Origin: Aureimonas sp. AU20
GTDB taxonomy: Bacteria; Pseudomonadota; Alphaproteobacteria; Rhizobiales; Rhizobiaceae
Length of the DNA stretch: 64,000 nucleotides
Direction of reading: 5' to 3'
NCBI RefSeq assembly: GCF_001442755.1
Contig: NZ_CP006370.1
Location: forward strand, 62,001-126,000
Positions within the stretch are counted from its first letter, which is position 1. Each line of letters starts with the position of its first letter. The notes beneath the pieces were generated by a model that searched no databases, was not told the DNA's origin, and saw nothing but the letters and a program-made list of their open reading frames with translations. Position numbers and translations under genes: made by a program. Positions 7,842 to 16,564 of this stretch are shown piece after piece.

Positions 7842-9140
7842 TCAGGGCCGGATCGCCTCGGCGTAGATGTCGAGAACGCGCGTCACGCTGGCCAGAAGAA
7901 GCGCTCTTGGCCGGGGCTCGACCTCGCCGGCTTCCACCAGCGGATAGAGCTGCCCGAGATGCTGGCTGACGAGCGGCAGCGGGAGGGCTCTGTCGCCGAG
8001 CCTTTCGAGAAGACGCTCCACCGCCGCCTTCGCCTCCGGCTCCGGCCAGTAGTAGCGGATGCGGTCGCTGAACGAGTAGTGGCGCTGGAGCCGCTGCTCG
8101 CTTTCGTCGCCGGGATAGTATTTCAGCCAATTGCCCGGCGCGGCGAGCATCACCCGTTCCATGGTCTCGGGCAGGGTCTCCTCGCCCTTGGCCGGCACGA
8201 GAATGTCGGCGATGGCGGAAAGGCCGTAGAGCGCCTCGCGCAGCGCGAAGGTGAGCCAGGGGCCGACTTTCAGGATGGCGAACCCGTCGCGCACCAGCGC
8301 CCGCAGGGCCACCGCCGGCTGATAGTCGGTGGAATGGGCCTCGAACACGAAGCCCGGCAGGTCTTGCAAACTGGCCGACAGGGTTCGCGCCTTGTCCGGC
8401 TCGTAGACCACGAGCTCGGCATTGCCGAACTCGACGCCCGGCTGCACGACGGCGCCCACTGCGCGGCCGAACGCCTCCGAAAGACCGGCCTTCGCGAAAG
8501 CCTCGCGATGCACCTCGATCGTGCGCCGCGCGGCGTCCGGCGTCGTAATCTGAAGATGGTCCAGCGCCTCGAAGGCGCCACCCGGCACCGGCACTTCCGT
8601 GCCCACGACATAGACGGGGAGCGGGCTGCTCTCGCCGCGCGCGGCGCCTTCGGCCCGCGCCGCCAGCCGGGCGGCGCGCTCGGCCACCACCTCGTCGGCG
8701 AGCGCCGCAGGTTCGCCCGCGCAGCCCATGGACGTGTCGAGATGCAGCTTCGTGAAGCCGGCCTCCGTGAAGGCCTCGATCATGATCTCGGCCTTTCGCA
8801 TGGCCTCGTCCGCCGGCAGCGCCTTCCAGGGATTGGGCCCCAGATGGTCGCCGCCGAGCACCAGCCGGTCGAGCGGGAATCCGAGATCGGCGGCGATCCC
8901 CTCCACGAAGCGCCGGAAATCCGCTGGCGTCATGCCGGTATAGCCGCCGTCCTGGTTTACCTGATTGCAGGTCGCCTCGATGAGGACGTCCGTGCCATGC
9001 GCCAGCCCATGGCGAAGCGCGGCCTCGATCACCAGCGGATGGGCCGAGCAGACCGAGCAGATGCCGGCGGCCTCGCCGGCGGCAAAGCGCTGCGCGATCG
9101 CGGCGAAGCGCTCGCTCGCCGTGGTTGCCGCCGCGCTCAT
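7842..9140 (-). CDS. GatZ/KbaZ-like protein, probable D-tagatose-6-phosphate 4-epimerase
   Basis: 432-residue TIM-barrel protein of the GatZ/KbaZ family, recognised by SVCSAHPLVIEAAL near the N-terminus, NQDGGYTGMTPADF, GGDHLGPNPWK, the HLDTSMGCAG strand, and KVGPWLTFALREALY in the C-terminal part. In enterobacteria GatZ is a chaperone-like subunit of tagatose-bisphosphate aldolase. In the Agrobacterium D-altritol/galactitol pathway a homologue epimerises D-tagatose 6-phosphate to fructose 6-phosphate. The latter fits here, as a tagatose-type kinase overlaps it (ATGA) and no GatY partner is present. Last gene of the polyol operon. Confidence 0.85.
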   Translation of the reverse strand: MSAAATTASERFAAIAQRFAAGEAAGICSVCSAHPLVIEAALRHGLAHGTDVLIEATCNQVNQDGGYTGMTPADFRRFVEGIAADLGFPLDRLVLGGDHLGPNPWKALPADEAMRKAEIMIEAFTEAGFTKLHLDTSMGCAGEPAALADEVVAERAARLAARAEGAARGESSPLPVYVVGTEVPVPGGAFEALDHLQITTPDAARRTIEVHREAFAKAGLSEAFGRAVGAVVQPGVEFGNAELVVYEPDKARTLSASLQDLPGFVFEAHSTDYQPAVALRALVRDGFAILKVGPWLTFALREALYGLSAIADILVPAKGEETLPETMERVMLAAPGNWLKYYPGDESEQRLQRHYSFSDRIRYYWPEPEAKAAVERLLERLGDRALPLPLVSQHLGQLYPLVEAGEVEPRPRALLLASVTRVLDIYAEAIRP

Positions 9141-10105
9141 CGTCCGCTCTCCCGCTGGCTGGTTTCGATCAGGGACTGGATTTCCGCCAGGGTCCCCGTG
9201 CCCGCCATCGGCCCCTTGGCGCGGACGGCCAGGGCGCCGCAGGCATTGGCGACGCGCAACGCCTCGGCGGGGCCGGCGCCGCGAAGCCAGGCGCAGACGA
9301 AGCCCGCGCCGAAACAATCCCCCGCGCCGGTCGGGTCGATCTCTTCGGCGGCGAAGGCGGGCATGGCCGTGCGACCGTCGCGGTCGTAATGGACGGCCCC
9401 GTCCGCGCCCTTCTTCAACACGATCGTCGAAACGCCGCGATCCAGAAGCTCGGCCACCGCGCCGGCCTCGTCCTCGGCCTTGGCGAACAGGAAGAGTTCC
9501 GAGCCGGACGGCAGAAACAGGTCGCAGGATGCCAGGACGCTCGCAAGCGCCTCGCGCATGCCGGGCAGGTCCAGCATCTCGCGCCGGATATTGGGGTCGA
9601 AGGACACGGTCCCGCCCTTCGCCTTCACGGCCCGTATCGCGTCCTCCACCACCTCGATCACCACTGGGGAAAAGAGCGAGGAGCCCATGACGTGGAAATG
9701 GTCGGCCCTGTCCAGAAGCGCGCGCGCTTCCGGCGTGGTCGAGATGTGGCCGGAGGCGCTGAGCGGGATATTGTAGACGAAGGCCCGGCTTCCGTCCGCC
9801 GCGTAGCGCACGAAGGCGGTGCCGGTGGGCACGCCCGACAGCATCGCGATGGCGGACGTGTCGACGCCGCTCGCCTTAAGCCGCTCCACATTGAGCGTGC
9901 CGAAATCGTCGGCGCCCACCGCCGCGATCATGCCGCAGGCCTGCCCGAGCCGGGCCGCTTGATCGATGAAGATCGCCGGCGCGCCGGAGGGAAACGGCCC
10001 GACGAGCGGCCCCGGCTCCAGAAAGGTCTGGCCGATCCGGGTGGCCATGATCTCGACCAGGATCTCCCCGGCGGTCACCAGCATCTTCGATCCCTTCGGA
10101 TCCAT
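9137..10105 (-). CDS. PfkB-family sugar kinase, probable tagatose kinase
   Basis: 322-residue ribokinase-fold kinase. The substrate-side N-terminus (GPFPSGAPAIFIDQAARLG), the central SFDPNIR, and the catalytic DPTGAGDCFGAGF anion-hole and base motif near residue 260 are intact. The ATG follows AGGAGAAACGCG. It overlaps the GatZ-like gene and follows a LacI regulator and two polyol dehydrogenases. In the related Agrobacterium locus the kinase at this place phosphorylates D-tagatose at C6; that substrate is inferred from context. Confidence 0.88.
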   Translation of the reverse strand: MDPKGSKMLVTAGEILVEIMATRIGQTFLEPGPLVGPFPSGAPAIFIDQAARLGQACGMIAAVGADDFGTLNVERLKASGVDTSAIAMLSGVPTGTAFVRYAADGSRAFVYNIPLSASGHISTTPEARALLDRADHFHVMGSSLFSPVVIEVVEDAIRAVKAKGGTVSFDPNIRREMLDLPGMREALASVLASCDLFLPSGSELFLFAKAEDEAGAVAELLDRGVSTIVLKKGADGAVHYDRDGRTAMPAFAAEEIDPTGAGDCFGAGFVCAWLRGAGPAEALRVANACGALAVRAKGPMAGTGTLAEIQSLIETSQRESGR

Positions 10106-10130
10106 CGCGTTTCTCCTTGGGTGATTTCGT

Positions 10131-11186
10131 TCAGGCGGACTGGCGTTCGACGATCTCAGCGTCGAGAAGCACCGTCTCCTCGGCCGCGTCGTCCGCTACC
10201 TCGCCGCCCATGCGCCGCAGCAGGATATCCATCGCCCGGCGGCCGATCTCGTCGTAGTTCTGCGCCACGGTGGTCAGCGGCGGGCAGGTGTAGCGCGACA
10301 GCGGGTGGTCGTCGTGGCCGGCGATCCGCAGATGGTAATCCTCGCCCCTGCCGACCCTCAGGCCCGCCTGCCAGGCGGCGGCCAGCGCGCCAAAGGCCAG
10401 CCGGTCGTTGGCGCACAGGATCGTGCGTCCCTTCACGGAGCCGGCCTCGATCGCCATGCGCATGGTCTCGAACCCGAAGCGCTCGAAATCCCAGTCCCGC
10501 GCCGCGGGCAGGTCGAGCGACTTCGGCTCCAACCCTTGCGAGCGCATCGCGGCCTCATAGGCGCGGGCGCGGTCCGAGGCGTTGGCGTTCACCGCCGGCA
10601 TGCCGAGAAACCAGGGCGGCGTGCCGGTCCGGCAGAGATGGTCGACGATCAGACCGAAGGACCGTCGATTGTCCGTCCCCACGAAGCTTGCGGGATGGGA
10701 CGGCGCGGAATCGACATAGACGAGCGGGATGTCCGTCTCCAGCCGCTCCAGTGCCTGCGACCCGCCGGCCTGGGCGGCGCCCAACGGCGCCACCACCGCG
10801 CCGGCCACGCTCATGGAGGACAGGGTGCGCACCGCCTGGACCTCCTTGGCCTGATCGCCGTCCGACGACAGCACGAAGGCCTGAAACCCCGCATCACCGG
10901 CGATGGTCTGCATGCGCCGCGTCAGCGCCGCGTAGAACGGGTCCGAGGGGTCGGGAACGATGACGCCGACGATGTTGGAGCGGCGGCGCACGAGGTTGGC
11001 GGCCAGCATGTTGGGATGAAAGCCCGAGGTCGTCAGCGCCGCCTCTATGCGCCGGCGCGTCGTGTCCTTCAGGCTCGACGGATCGTTGAAGAACTTCGAG
11101 ACGGTCGGCCGCGACAGGCCGACGAACAGGGAGAACTCCTCCATCGTGCGAACCGGCGTTTCGAGAACCCGCTGCCTGGGCGTCAC
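10131..11186 (-). CDS. LacI-family regulator of polyol operon
   Basis: 351-residue regulator with a divergent N-terminal helix-turn-helix (MEEFSLFVGLSRPTVSKFFNDPSSL) followed by a LacI effector domain (VGVIVPDPSDPFYAALTRRMQ, then ICANDRLAFGALAAAW and HDDHPLSRYTCPPLTTVAQN). An upstream ATG at 11192 touches the GGGGAGG ribosome site with no spacing, while GTG 11186 has six bases, so GTG is chosen. It sits inside the operon it probably controls, between the zinc dehydrogenase and the kinase, and a long inverted repeat lies just upstream (11200-11254). Confidence 0.88.
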   Translation of the reverse strand: MTPRQRVLETPVRTMEEFSLFVGLSRPTVSKFFNDPSSLKDTTRRRIEAALTTSGFHPNMLAANLVRRRSNIVGVIVPDPSDPFYAALTRRMQTIAGDAGFQAFVLSSDGDQAKEVQAVRTLSSMSVAGAVVAPLGAAQAGGSQALERLETDIPLVYVDSAPSHPASFVGTDNRRSFGLIVDHLCRTGTPPWFLGMPAVNANASDRARAYEAAMRSQGLEPKSLDLPAARDWDFERFGFETMRMAIEAGSVKGRTILCANDRLAFGALAAAWQAGLRVGRGEDYHLRIAGHDDHPLSRYTCPPLTTVAQNYDEIGRRAMDILLRRMGGEVADDAAEETVLLDAEIVERQSA

Positions 11187-11199
11187 GGCCATCCTCCCC

Positions 11200-11254
11200 A
11201 GAGATCGTTCGACAACCCGGTGGGGTCGGTTCGGCAACTTGTCAAACGATCTCT
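11200..11254. repeat. Long inverted repeat before LacI gene
   Basis: AGAGATCGTTCGACAA (11200-11215) is repeated in inverted form as TTGTCAAACGATCTCT (11239-11254), 15 of 16 bases matching, with a 23-base loop. It fills the gap between the stop of the zinc dehydrogenase and the LacI gene. It could be an operator pair for the LacI protein or an mRNA hairpin that lowers expression of the downstream genes. No T-run is present. Confidence 0.6.
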
Positions 11255-12264
11255 CAAGCCGAAAACTGGACCTTCATCGTATCGGGACCCGCTCCGCCCT
11301 TGCGAAAGAAGGGGCCGACCTCGTCCAAGGGAAGCCGGTGCGACACGAGCCGGCTCATGCCGCCGACATCGCTGCGCAACAGCGCGAGGGCGCGCTCGAT
11401 CTGCCCGTTCAACGAATGCGCGCCGCAGAGGCGCAGCTGTCGGCGAAAGATTTCGAACGGCGCGATTTCGATGCGCGCATCGGGCGCGCAGACGCCGAAG
11501 AAAAGAACCGTGCCGCCATCGGCGGCATAGCTCGGCAGCGTCGCGGCCACGCTGGCGACCCCCGTCGCGTCCGCCGCGAAGTCGAAGCCGCGCTTCATCG
11601 CCTCCAGCGCGGAGGACCCCGGCGCCATGGCCTCGAGGCCGAGCGACTGCGCGAAGACCAGACGATGCTCGTTGATGTCGGCGACGACGACGCGCCCGGC
11701 GCCGGCGCTTTTCAGCGCGAGGGCCAAAAGCAGGCCGATGGGCCCGGCGCCGATCACCAGCGCCGCCTCAGGGCGGCGGCCGCCGGGCGCGGTGACGCCC
11801 GACGCGTCGAGCCCGTTGAGCACGCAAGCCAAGGGCTCGGCCAGCGCCGCCGTGTCGAAGGCGAGATCGCCGATGTCGTGGAGATGGCTGACATCGACGA
11901 GGCAATATTCGGCAAAGCCGCCGTCCCGCGTCACCCCATAGGCTTCCAGCCGCTCGCAGAGATTGGCGAGCCCCTTGCGGCAGGACGCGCAGTGGCCGCA
12001 GGCGATGTTGGGGTCCGCCACCACGCGGGCGCCGACTTCGAGCGTCGAGACGTCGTCGGCCACCGCTTCCACCACACCCGCGAACTCGTGGCCGGGAACG
12101 ATGGGAAACGCGCCCGCCCCGTATCGGCCATGCAGGATGTCGATGTCCGTGTGGCAGAGGCCCGACGCCTTGATGCGCACCAGGGCATGTCGAGGCCGGA
12201 TCGCGGCCACCGGCAGATCGGTGACGACGGCCACGCCTTCGGACTGGAACTGAACGGCCTTCAT
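11254..12264 (-). CDS. Zinc-dependent medium-chain polyol dehydrogenase
   Basis: 336-residue MDR-family alcohol dehydrogenase. Catalytic zinc site GLCHTDIDILHG and GHEFAGVVE; structural zinc cysteines in CGHCASCRKGLANLC; Rossmann motif VIGAGPIGLL near residue 165. The context matches the D-altritol/galactitol locus of Agrobacterium, where an MDR enzyme oxidises D-altritol to tagatose. Its ATG follows GGGAGCCCAAGC. It lies between the SDR polyol dehydrogenase (45 bp gap) and the LacI gene. The substrate is inferred; sorbitol- or threonine-dehydrogenase activity is an alternative. Confidence 0.88.
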   Translation of the reverse strand: MKAVQFQSEGVAVVTDLPVAAIRPRHALVRIKASGLCHTDIDILHGRYGAGAFPIVPGHEFAGVVEAVADDVSTLEVGARVVADPNIACGHCASCRKGLANLCERLEAYGVTRDGGFAEYCLVDVSHLHDIGDLAFDTAALAEPLACVLNGLDASGVTAPGGRRPEAALVIGAGPIGLLLALALKSAGAGRVVVADINEHRLVFAQSLGLEAMAPGSSALEAMKRGFDFAADATGVASVAATLPSYAADGGTVLFFGVCAPDARIEIAPFEIFRRQLRLCGAHSLNGQIERALALLRSDVGGMSRLVSHRLPLDEVGPFFRKGGAGPDTMKVQFSA

Positions 12265-12309
12265 GCTTGGGCTCCCGAGAGAGGGTGGATGGCGCGGACC
12301 CCCAAGGGA

Positions 12310-13080
12310 TCAGCTCATCCAGTTGCCGCCGTCGACATTGTAGGTCTGCGCCAGGATGTAGTCGCTGTCGCTGGAGGCGAGAAAGACGGCGAGACCCGCG
12401 ATGTCCTCGGGCTTGGCGAAGCGGCCGATCGGAACGCTTTTCGCCACCGCCGCCTTCTTCTCGCCGGGGGCGAGGCCCTCCCATTTGGCGAAGGCGGCGT
12501 CCACCTGCTCCCAATGCTCGCCGTCCACCACGCCGGGGGCGATAGCGTTGACCTGGATGCCGTGCTTCACGAGGCCCAGCGCGGCGGACTGCGTGGCCGA
12601 GATGATGGCGGCCTTGGAGGCGCAGTAGAGCAGAACCAGCGCCTCGCCCCGGCGCCCGGCCTGGCTCGCCATGTTGATGATCTTGCCGCCGCGCTTGCGC
12701 GCGATCATGGCGTTGGACACCGCCTTCATCATGAAGAGCGGCCCTCTCAGGTTGACCGACAGGACCCGCTCGTAGCTCTCGGGCGTGATGTCGGTGATCG
12801 GCGCCATGTCGAAGATCGCCGCGTTGTTCACGAGGATGTCGATGCCGCCATGGGCCTCGTCCACCTCGGCCACGACGCGCTCGATCGAGGCGAGATCGGT
12901 GACGTCGAGCCGCACGGCATGGGCCTGCGGGCCGATCTCCCCGGCCGCCTGCGTGGCGCGCTCGATATTGACGTCGGCGATCACGACGCGGGCGCCTTCG
13001 CGAACGAAGGCCTGCGCGAAGCCGAGCCCGATGCCCCGGGCTCCGCCCGTGACGAGTGCGGTCTTACCCTCGAGTTTCAT
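12310..13080 (-). CDS. SDR polyol dehydrogenase (sorbitol/galactitol dehydrogenase type)
   Basis: 256-residue short-chain dehydrogenase. NAD-binding TGGARGIGLGFA near residue 11, NNAA near 87, catalytic Ser in INMASQAG, YCASK with the Tyr-Lys pair near residue 153, and the C-terminal DGGNWMS. The whole pattern, including DYILAQTYNVDGGNWMS, is that of the SmoS/galactitol-2-dehydrogenase group of Rhodobacter and rhizobia, which form D-tagatose from galactitol or fructose from sorbitol. Second gene of the operon after the binding protein. Confidence 0.92.
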   Translation of the reverse strand: MKLEGKTALVTGGARGIGLGFAQAFVREGARVVIADVNIERATQAAGEIGPQAHAVRLDVTDLASIERVVAEVDEAHGGIDILVNNAAIFDMAPITDITPESYERVLSVNLRGPLFMMKAVSNAMIARKRGGKIINMASQAGRRGEALVLLYCASKAAIISATQSAALGLVKHGIQVNAIAPGVVDGEHWEQVDAAFAKWEGLAPGEKKAAVAKSVPIGRFAKPEDIAGLAVFLASSDSDYILAQTYNVDGGNWMS

Positions 13081-13183
13081 TGGTTCGATCCTGATCGGGA
13101 AAGGGGTTCCGGCGGCCTTGCGGCTGCGGCGCCGGTTTGGGGGGAAACGGGCGCCGGACCTAAATGTCCGGCGCCCGAAGCCG

Positions 13184-14500
13184 TTACTTGATGTAGCCCG
13201 CGCGGGTCATCTCGCGCGTGGCCTGCGACTGGGCCGCGGCCAGCGCCTGATCCACCGTGATGGTGCCCGACAGCGCCGAGGCAATCTGCTGGCCCACCGC
13301 CGTGCCGAGCCCCTGGAACTCGGGGATGGCGGCGAACTGAAGGCCGACATAGGGCTTGTCGGGGCCGGTCGAGGGGTCGGCGGCGTTCATGGAGCGCAGC
13401 GTCTCGGCGGCGAAGGGCGCGGCCTTCAGGTAGTTTTCGTTCTGGTAGAGCGAGGTCCGCGTGCCCGGAGGAACGTTGCCCCAGCCTTCCTTCTCGGCGA
13501 CGAGCTTGGAATAGTCGCTGTCGGTCGCCCAGGCGATGAAGGTCTCGGCGGCTTCCTTCTTCTGCGAAGAAGCCGGGATCGCCAGCGACCAGGCCCAGAG
13601 CCAGTTCGCGCCGCCGTTCGGGCAATTGTCGACGCCGCAGGGCGCGGCCGTGAAGCCGACCTTGTCGGAGACCTGGCTCTGCTGCGGGTTGGTCACGAAG
13701 GAGCCAAGGCTCGTGGCGTCGATCCACATGCCGCACTTGCCCTGCGCGAACAGCGACAGATTCTCGTTGAAGCCGTTCGACGCCGCGCCCGGCGGGCCGA
13801 ACTTCTGCATGGTCTCGACATAGCTGGCGACCGCCTTCTTCCAGCCTTCCGACTCGAACTGCGGCTTCCAGGCGGCGTCGAAATAGTTGGCGCCGAAGGA
13901 GCGGGCGAGGCTTCCGAGGAACGCCATGTTCTCGCCCCAGCCCGGCTTGCCGCGAAGGCAGATGCCGTAGACCCCGGCCGACTTGTCGGTCATCTTCTCG
14001 GCGGCCTGGGTGATGAAGCTCCAGGTAGGCTTCTCGGGCATGGTCAGCCCGGCCTTCTGCATCAGGTCCGTGCGATAGGCCGTCAGCACGCTTTCGCCGT
14101 AGAAGGGCGAGGCGAAGAGCTTGCCGTTCACCGACAGCGCGTCGCGCACGGGCGGCAGGAGCCCGTCGATGTCGAAAGCCGCGCCCAGATTGTCGAGCGG
14201 CGCGAGCCAGTCCTTGCGGGCCCAGATCGGCGCCTCGTAATTGCCGATCGTCAGAACGTCGAACTGGCCGCCCTTGGTGGCGATGTCGGTGGTCACGCGC
14301 TGGCGCAGCACGTTCTCTTCGAGCGTCACCCAGTTGATCTTGATGTCGGGGTGCTTCGCCTCGAACTCCGGCGTGAGCCGCTGCATGCGGATCATGTCGT
14401 TGTTGTTGACGGTCCCGACGGTAAGCACCGTCTGCGCCTGTGCGGGCAAGACGATCGCGAGAGCCGCGACGCAGCCCAGAGCCCATGATTGCAGGTTCAT
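13184..14500 (-). CDS. Polyol-binding periplasmic protein (SmoE/galactitol type)
   Basis: 438-residue CUT1 solute-binding protein. Signal peptide to about residue 22 (AIVLPAQAQ). The mature start TVLTVGTVNNNDMIRMQRL, the FDVLTIGNYEAPIWA segment and the CGVDNCPNGGANWLWAWSL stretch with two cysteines are typical of sorbitol/mannitol/altritol-binding proteins. The start is set by GGAGGAAGGC right before the ATG. It heads the minus-strand polyol operon. No permease or ATPase gene for it is found next to it, so it must work with a transporter coded elsewhere or be orphaned. Confidence 0.9.
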   Translation of the reverse strand: MNLQSWALGCVAALAIVLPAQAQTVLTVGTVNNNDMIRMQRLTPEFEAKHPDIKINWVTLEENVLRQRVTTDIATKGGQFDVLTIGNYEAPIWARKDWLAPLDNLGAAFDIDGLLPPVRDALSVNGKLFASPFYGESVLTAYRTDLMQKAGLTMPEKPTWSFITQAAEKMTDKSAGVYGICLRGKPGWGENMAFLGSLARSFGANYFDAAWKPQFESEGWKKAVASYVETMQKFGPPGAASNGFNENLSLFAQGKCGMWIDATSLGSFVTNPQQSQVSDKVGFTAAPCGVDNCPNGGANWLWAWSLAIPASSQKKEAAETFIAWATDSDYSKLVAEKEGWGNVPPGTRTSLYQNENYLKAAPFAAETLRSMNAADPSTGPDKPYVGLQFAAIPEFQGLGTAVGQQIASALSGTITVDQALAAAQSQATREMTRAGYIK

Positions 14501-14829
14501 GCCTTCCTCCCAAACAACGATCCGTCGCCGAACTGCTGCAAGCGCGAGCCGGTCGCACCGGCCTCGTCGCGAGACCGGACATGCCCGGCGCCTCGTCGAT
14601 CCAGCTTCGGTCCTCACCCACCGGTCAGCGCCGCTCTCCCTTCGACGCCCGCAAATTGCTACACGTGTAAACTTTTCCGGTCAAGAGCCCGCCGGCTCGA
14701 TCTTCGAACTCGCGCCTTCGCTCCGAAAGGACCCTTCCCGTCCGGGGTCCGGCGAGGCGCGCGGCTTGCTCTTCGCCTCGCCTTGCCCCCATAAGTCGCC
14801 CTGTTCGGCGGCAAGAGGATCAGCGGCAG
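14501..14829. promoter_or_regulatory. Divergent promoter region with TACACGTGTA palindrome
   Basis: No gene is seen in these 329 bases between the polyol operon (minus) and the decayed LysR gene (plus). A 10-bp palindrome TACACGTGTA lies at 14660-14669 in a locally AT-richer stretch, about 160 bases before the binding-protein start. CG-centred palindromes of this form are usual LacI-family operators, so it may be bound by the operon's own LacI protein. The rest is GC-rich with no feature I can name. Confidence 0.5.
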
Positions 14830-15128
14830 ATGGCCATTTCCATTCCGCAATTGCACGGGGTGGAGGCCTTGGCCCGCACCGGGCAGTTCTCGCGCGCGGC
14901 GCGGGAGATCGGCGTCAGCGATCCGACCGTCTCGGCGCAGGTTCAGGCCTTCGAGGCCGCCACGCCGATGCGCCTCTTCCTGCGCGACGGGCACTCCTTG
15001 CGCGTCGCGCCCGAGGCGGAAGGCCTGATGGCGAAGATCCGCATCGCGCTGAGCTCCTTCGACGAGGTGGAGCATGACCTCACCGAGCGGCAGGCGTAGG
15101 CCGCGCGGCGCCTGTCGATCGGCGTCCA
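14830..15128 (+). pseudogene. LysR-family regulator, N-terminal remnant
   Basis: An intact LysR helix-turn-helix (LHGVEALARTGQFSRAAREIGVSDPTVSAQVQAFEAA, with the usual 'RTGSFSRAA...VSAQV' pattern) runs for about 89 residues to a TAG at 15097-15099. The frame continues past the stop into AARRLSIGV, the normal start of the LysR effector domain. It then breaks off, and within a few residues the sequence is that of an ABC permease. So the gene has both a nonsense codon and a deletion that removed its effector domain. By context it once controlled the decayed transporter downstream. Confidence 0.8.
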
Positions 15129-15357
15129 GTTCTGGCGTCATGTCGGTTGGCCGGTGCTGCGGCCCTTTCTCCTCGCCTCCTGGCTTTTGATCTTCACATG
15201 GTCGGTCGGCATGATCGGCATGAGCCGCACTTTGCAGGGCTCGCTCTTCGGCAGCCAGCGCATGCCGGCCATGGCCGTGATCCTCATGCTCTGCGCCATG
15301 ATCAGCCTCACGCTCTGTCGCGTCGTCGTCCCTCGGGGGTTGAAATGGCTGACGTGA
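15129..15357 (+). pseudogene. ABC permease, C-terminal fragment fused to LysR remnant
   Basis: In the same frame as the LysR remnant the sequence becomes FWRHVGWPVLRPFLLASWLLIF, the last coupling helix and final two membrane segments of a PotB/PhnU-like permease, ending RGLKWLT and a TGA at 15355. The first four to five membrane segments are gone. The junction at about 15,129 marks a deletion that removed the LysR effector domain, and everything up to the permease C-terminus, including any binding-protein gene in between. Confidence 0.8.
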
Positions 15358-16554
15358 CCCTTCCCGCCCCATCCCGCCGCCTGCGGCTGACGCGCAGTGC
15401 GCCCGGCGCCGCGCGCGGCACGAGCTGGGGTGCCTGGCCGCTCCTGCTCGTCGCGACCCTCTCTATCCTCGTGCCGATGGCGACCTTGGTGCTCTACAGT
15501 CTGGCGACGCGTTGGACGTCCAACGTCCTGCCGGACGGCTACACGCTCTCCCATTGGGCACAGGGCTTTGCCGATCCGCGCTTTCGCGAGGTGCTCTGGC
15601 GCTCCCTCTGGCTCGCGGTGCTCGTGGCGGTGATCGAGATCCTGCTTGTCGCCCCGGTGGTCTATTGGCAGCGCGTGCGCAACCCGGCGATCCGCCCGGT
15701 TCTCGAAACACTTGCCGCCATTCCCTTCGCCATGCCGCTTCTCGTGATCGCCTTCGGTCTCCTGCGCGCGACGGGCGATGATCTCCCCGCCGCGCAGGGC
15801 ACGTTCGGCTCTCCCCTGAAGCTGCGCGGCGCAAGCGCGCAGCGCATCCGCCAGCGGGCGGACGAGCTTCTGGAAATGGTGGGCCTCACCGAGCGCGCCG
15901 ACCACCCTCCCAACCAGCTATCCGGTGGCCAGCAGCAGCGCACGGCGCTGGCCCGCGCGCTCGCGGCCGATCCGGCCGTTCTACTTCTGGACGAGCCGCT
16001 TTCGGCGCTCGACGCCGTGGTGCGCGACCATCTGCGAGACGAGATCCGGCGCATCCAGCAGAGCATCGGCATCACCGCGATCCTCGTCACGCACGATCAG
16101 GCCGAAGCGCTGGCCGTGGCCGACCGGGTCGTCGTCATGCGCGCGGGGCGTATCGAACAGGTCGCCGCCCCGGCCGAGCTCTACGACCGGCCCACCAGCG
16201 CCTTCAGCGCCGGCTTCATCGGCGGGCGCAACCGGTTCGACTTGGCCGCCGAGAACGGCGAAGCGCGCCTCGGCGCGATCCGCTTCCCCGCGCCCTCGGG
16301 GGCGAGCCGCGCCGGCGTCTTCGTGTGCGCTGAGGATGTCCGCCGAAGCGCGGAGGGGCGACGGCGAGGCGGCGACCGTCGAAGCCCGTCTGTTCCAGGG
16401 GCAGACGACGCGCTTCTGTCTCTCGCTGCCCGGCGAGGACGGCCCGCTTCGCTTGAAGGTGGACTGGCCGAGCCGCGCGGTCGGCGACTTTCATCCCGGC
16501 GACCGGGTTCATGTGGCGATCGACCCGGCGGAGGCCCATGTCTTCCCGCTGTGA
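15345..16554 (+). pseudogene. Permease-ATPase fusion pseudogene (PotC/PhnV-like joined to PotA/PhnT-like)
   Basis: Starts at ATG 15345 after GGGGG. It codes about 150 residues of an N-terminal permease half (WPLLLVATLSILVPMATLVLYSL; AAIPFAMPLLVIAFGLL). Near 15,800 it switches to an ABC ATPase that begins after the Q-loop region (LKLRGASAQRIRQRADELLEMVGL). Signature LSGGQQQRTALARA, Walker B AVLLLDEPLSALD and the His switch VTHDQAEAL are present, but Walker A is missing. Near 16,350 the frame shifts by one base: the C-terminal TOBE part (RLFQGQTTRFCLSLPGEDG) is in another frame and ends at 16554. It cannot make a working pump. Confidence 0.85.
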
Positions 16555-16564
16555 GGGCCCCGTT

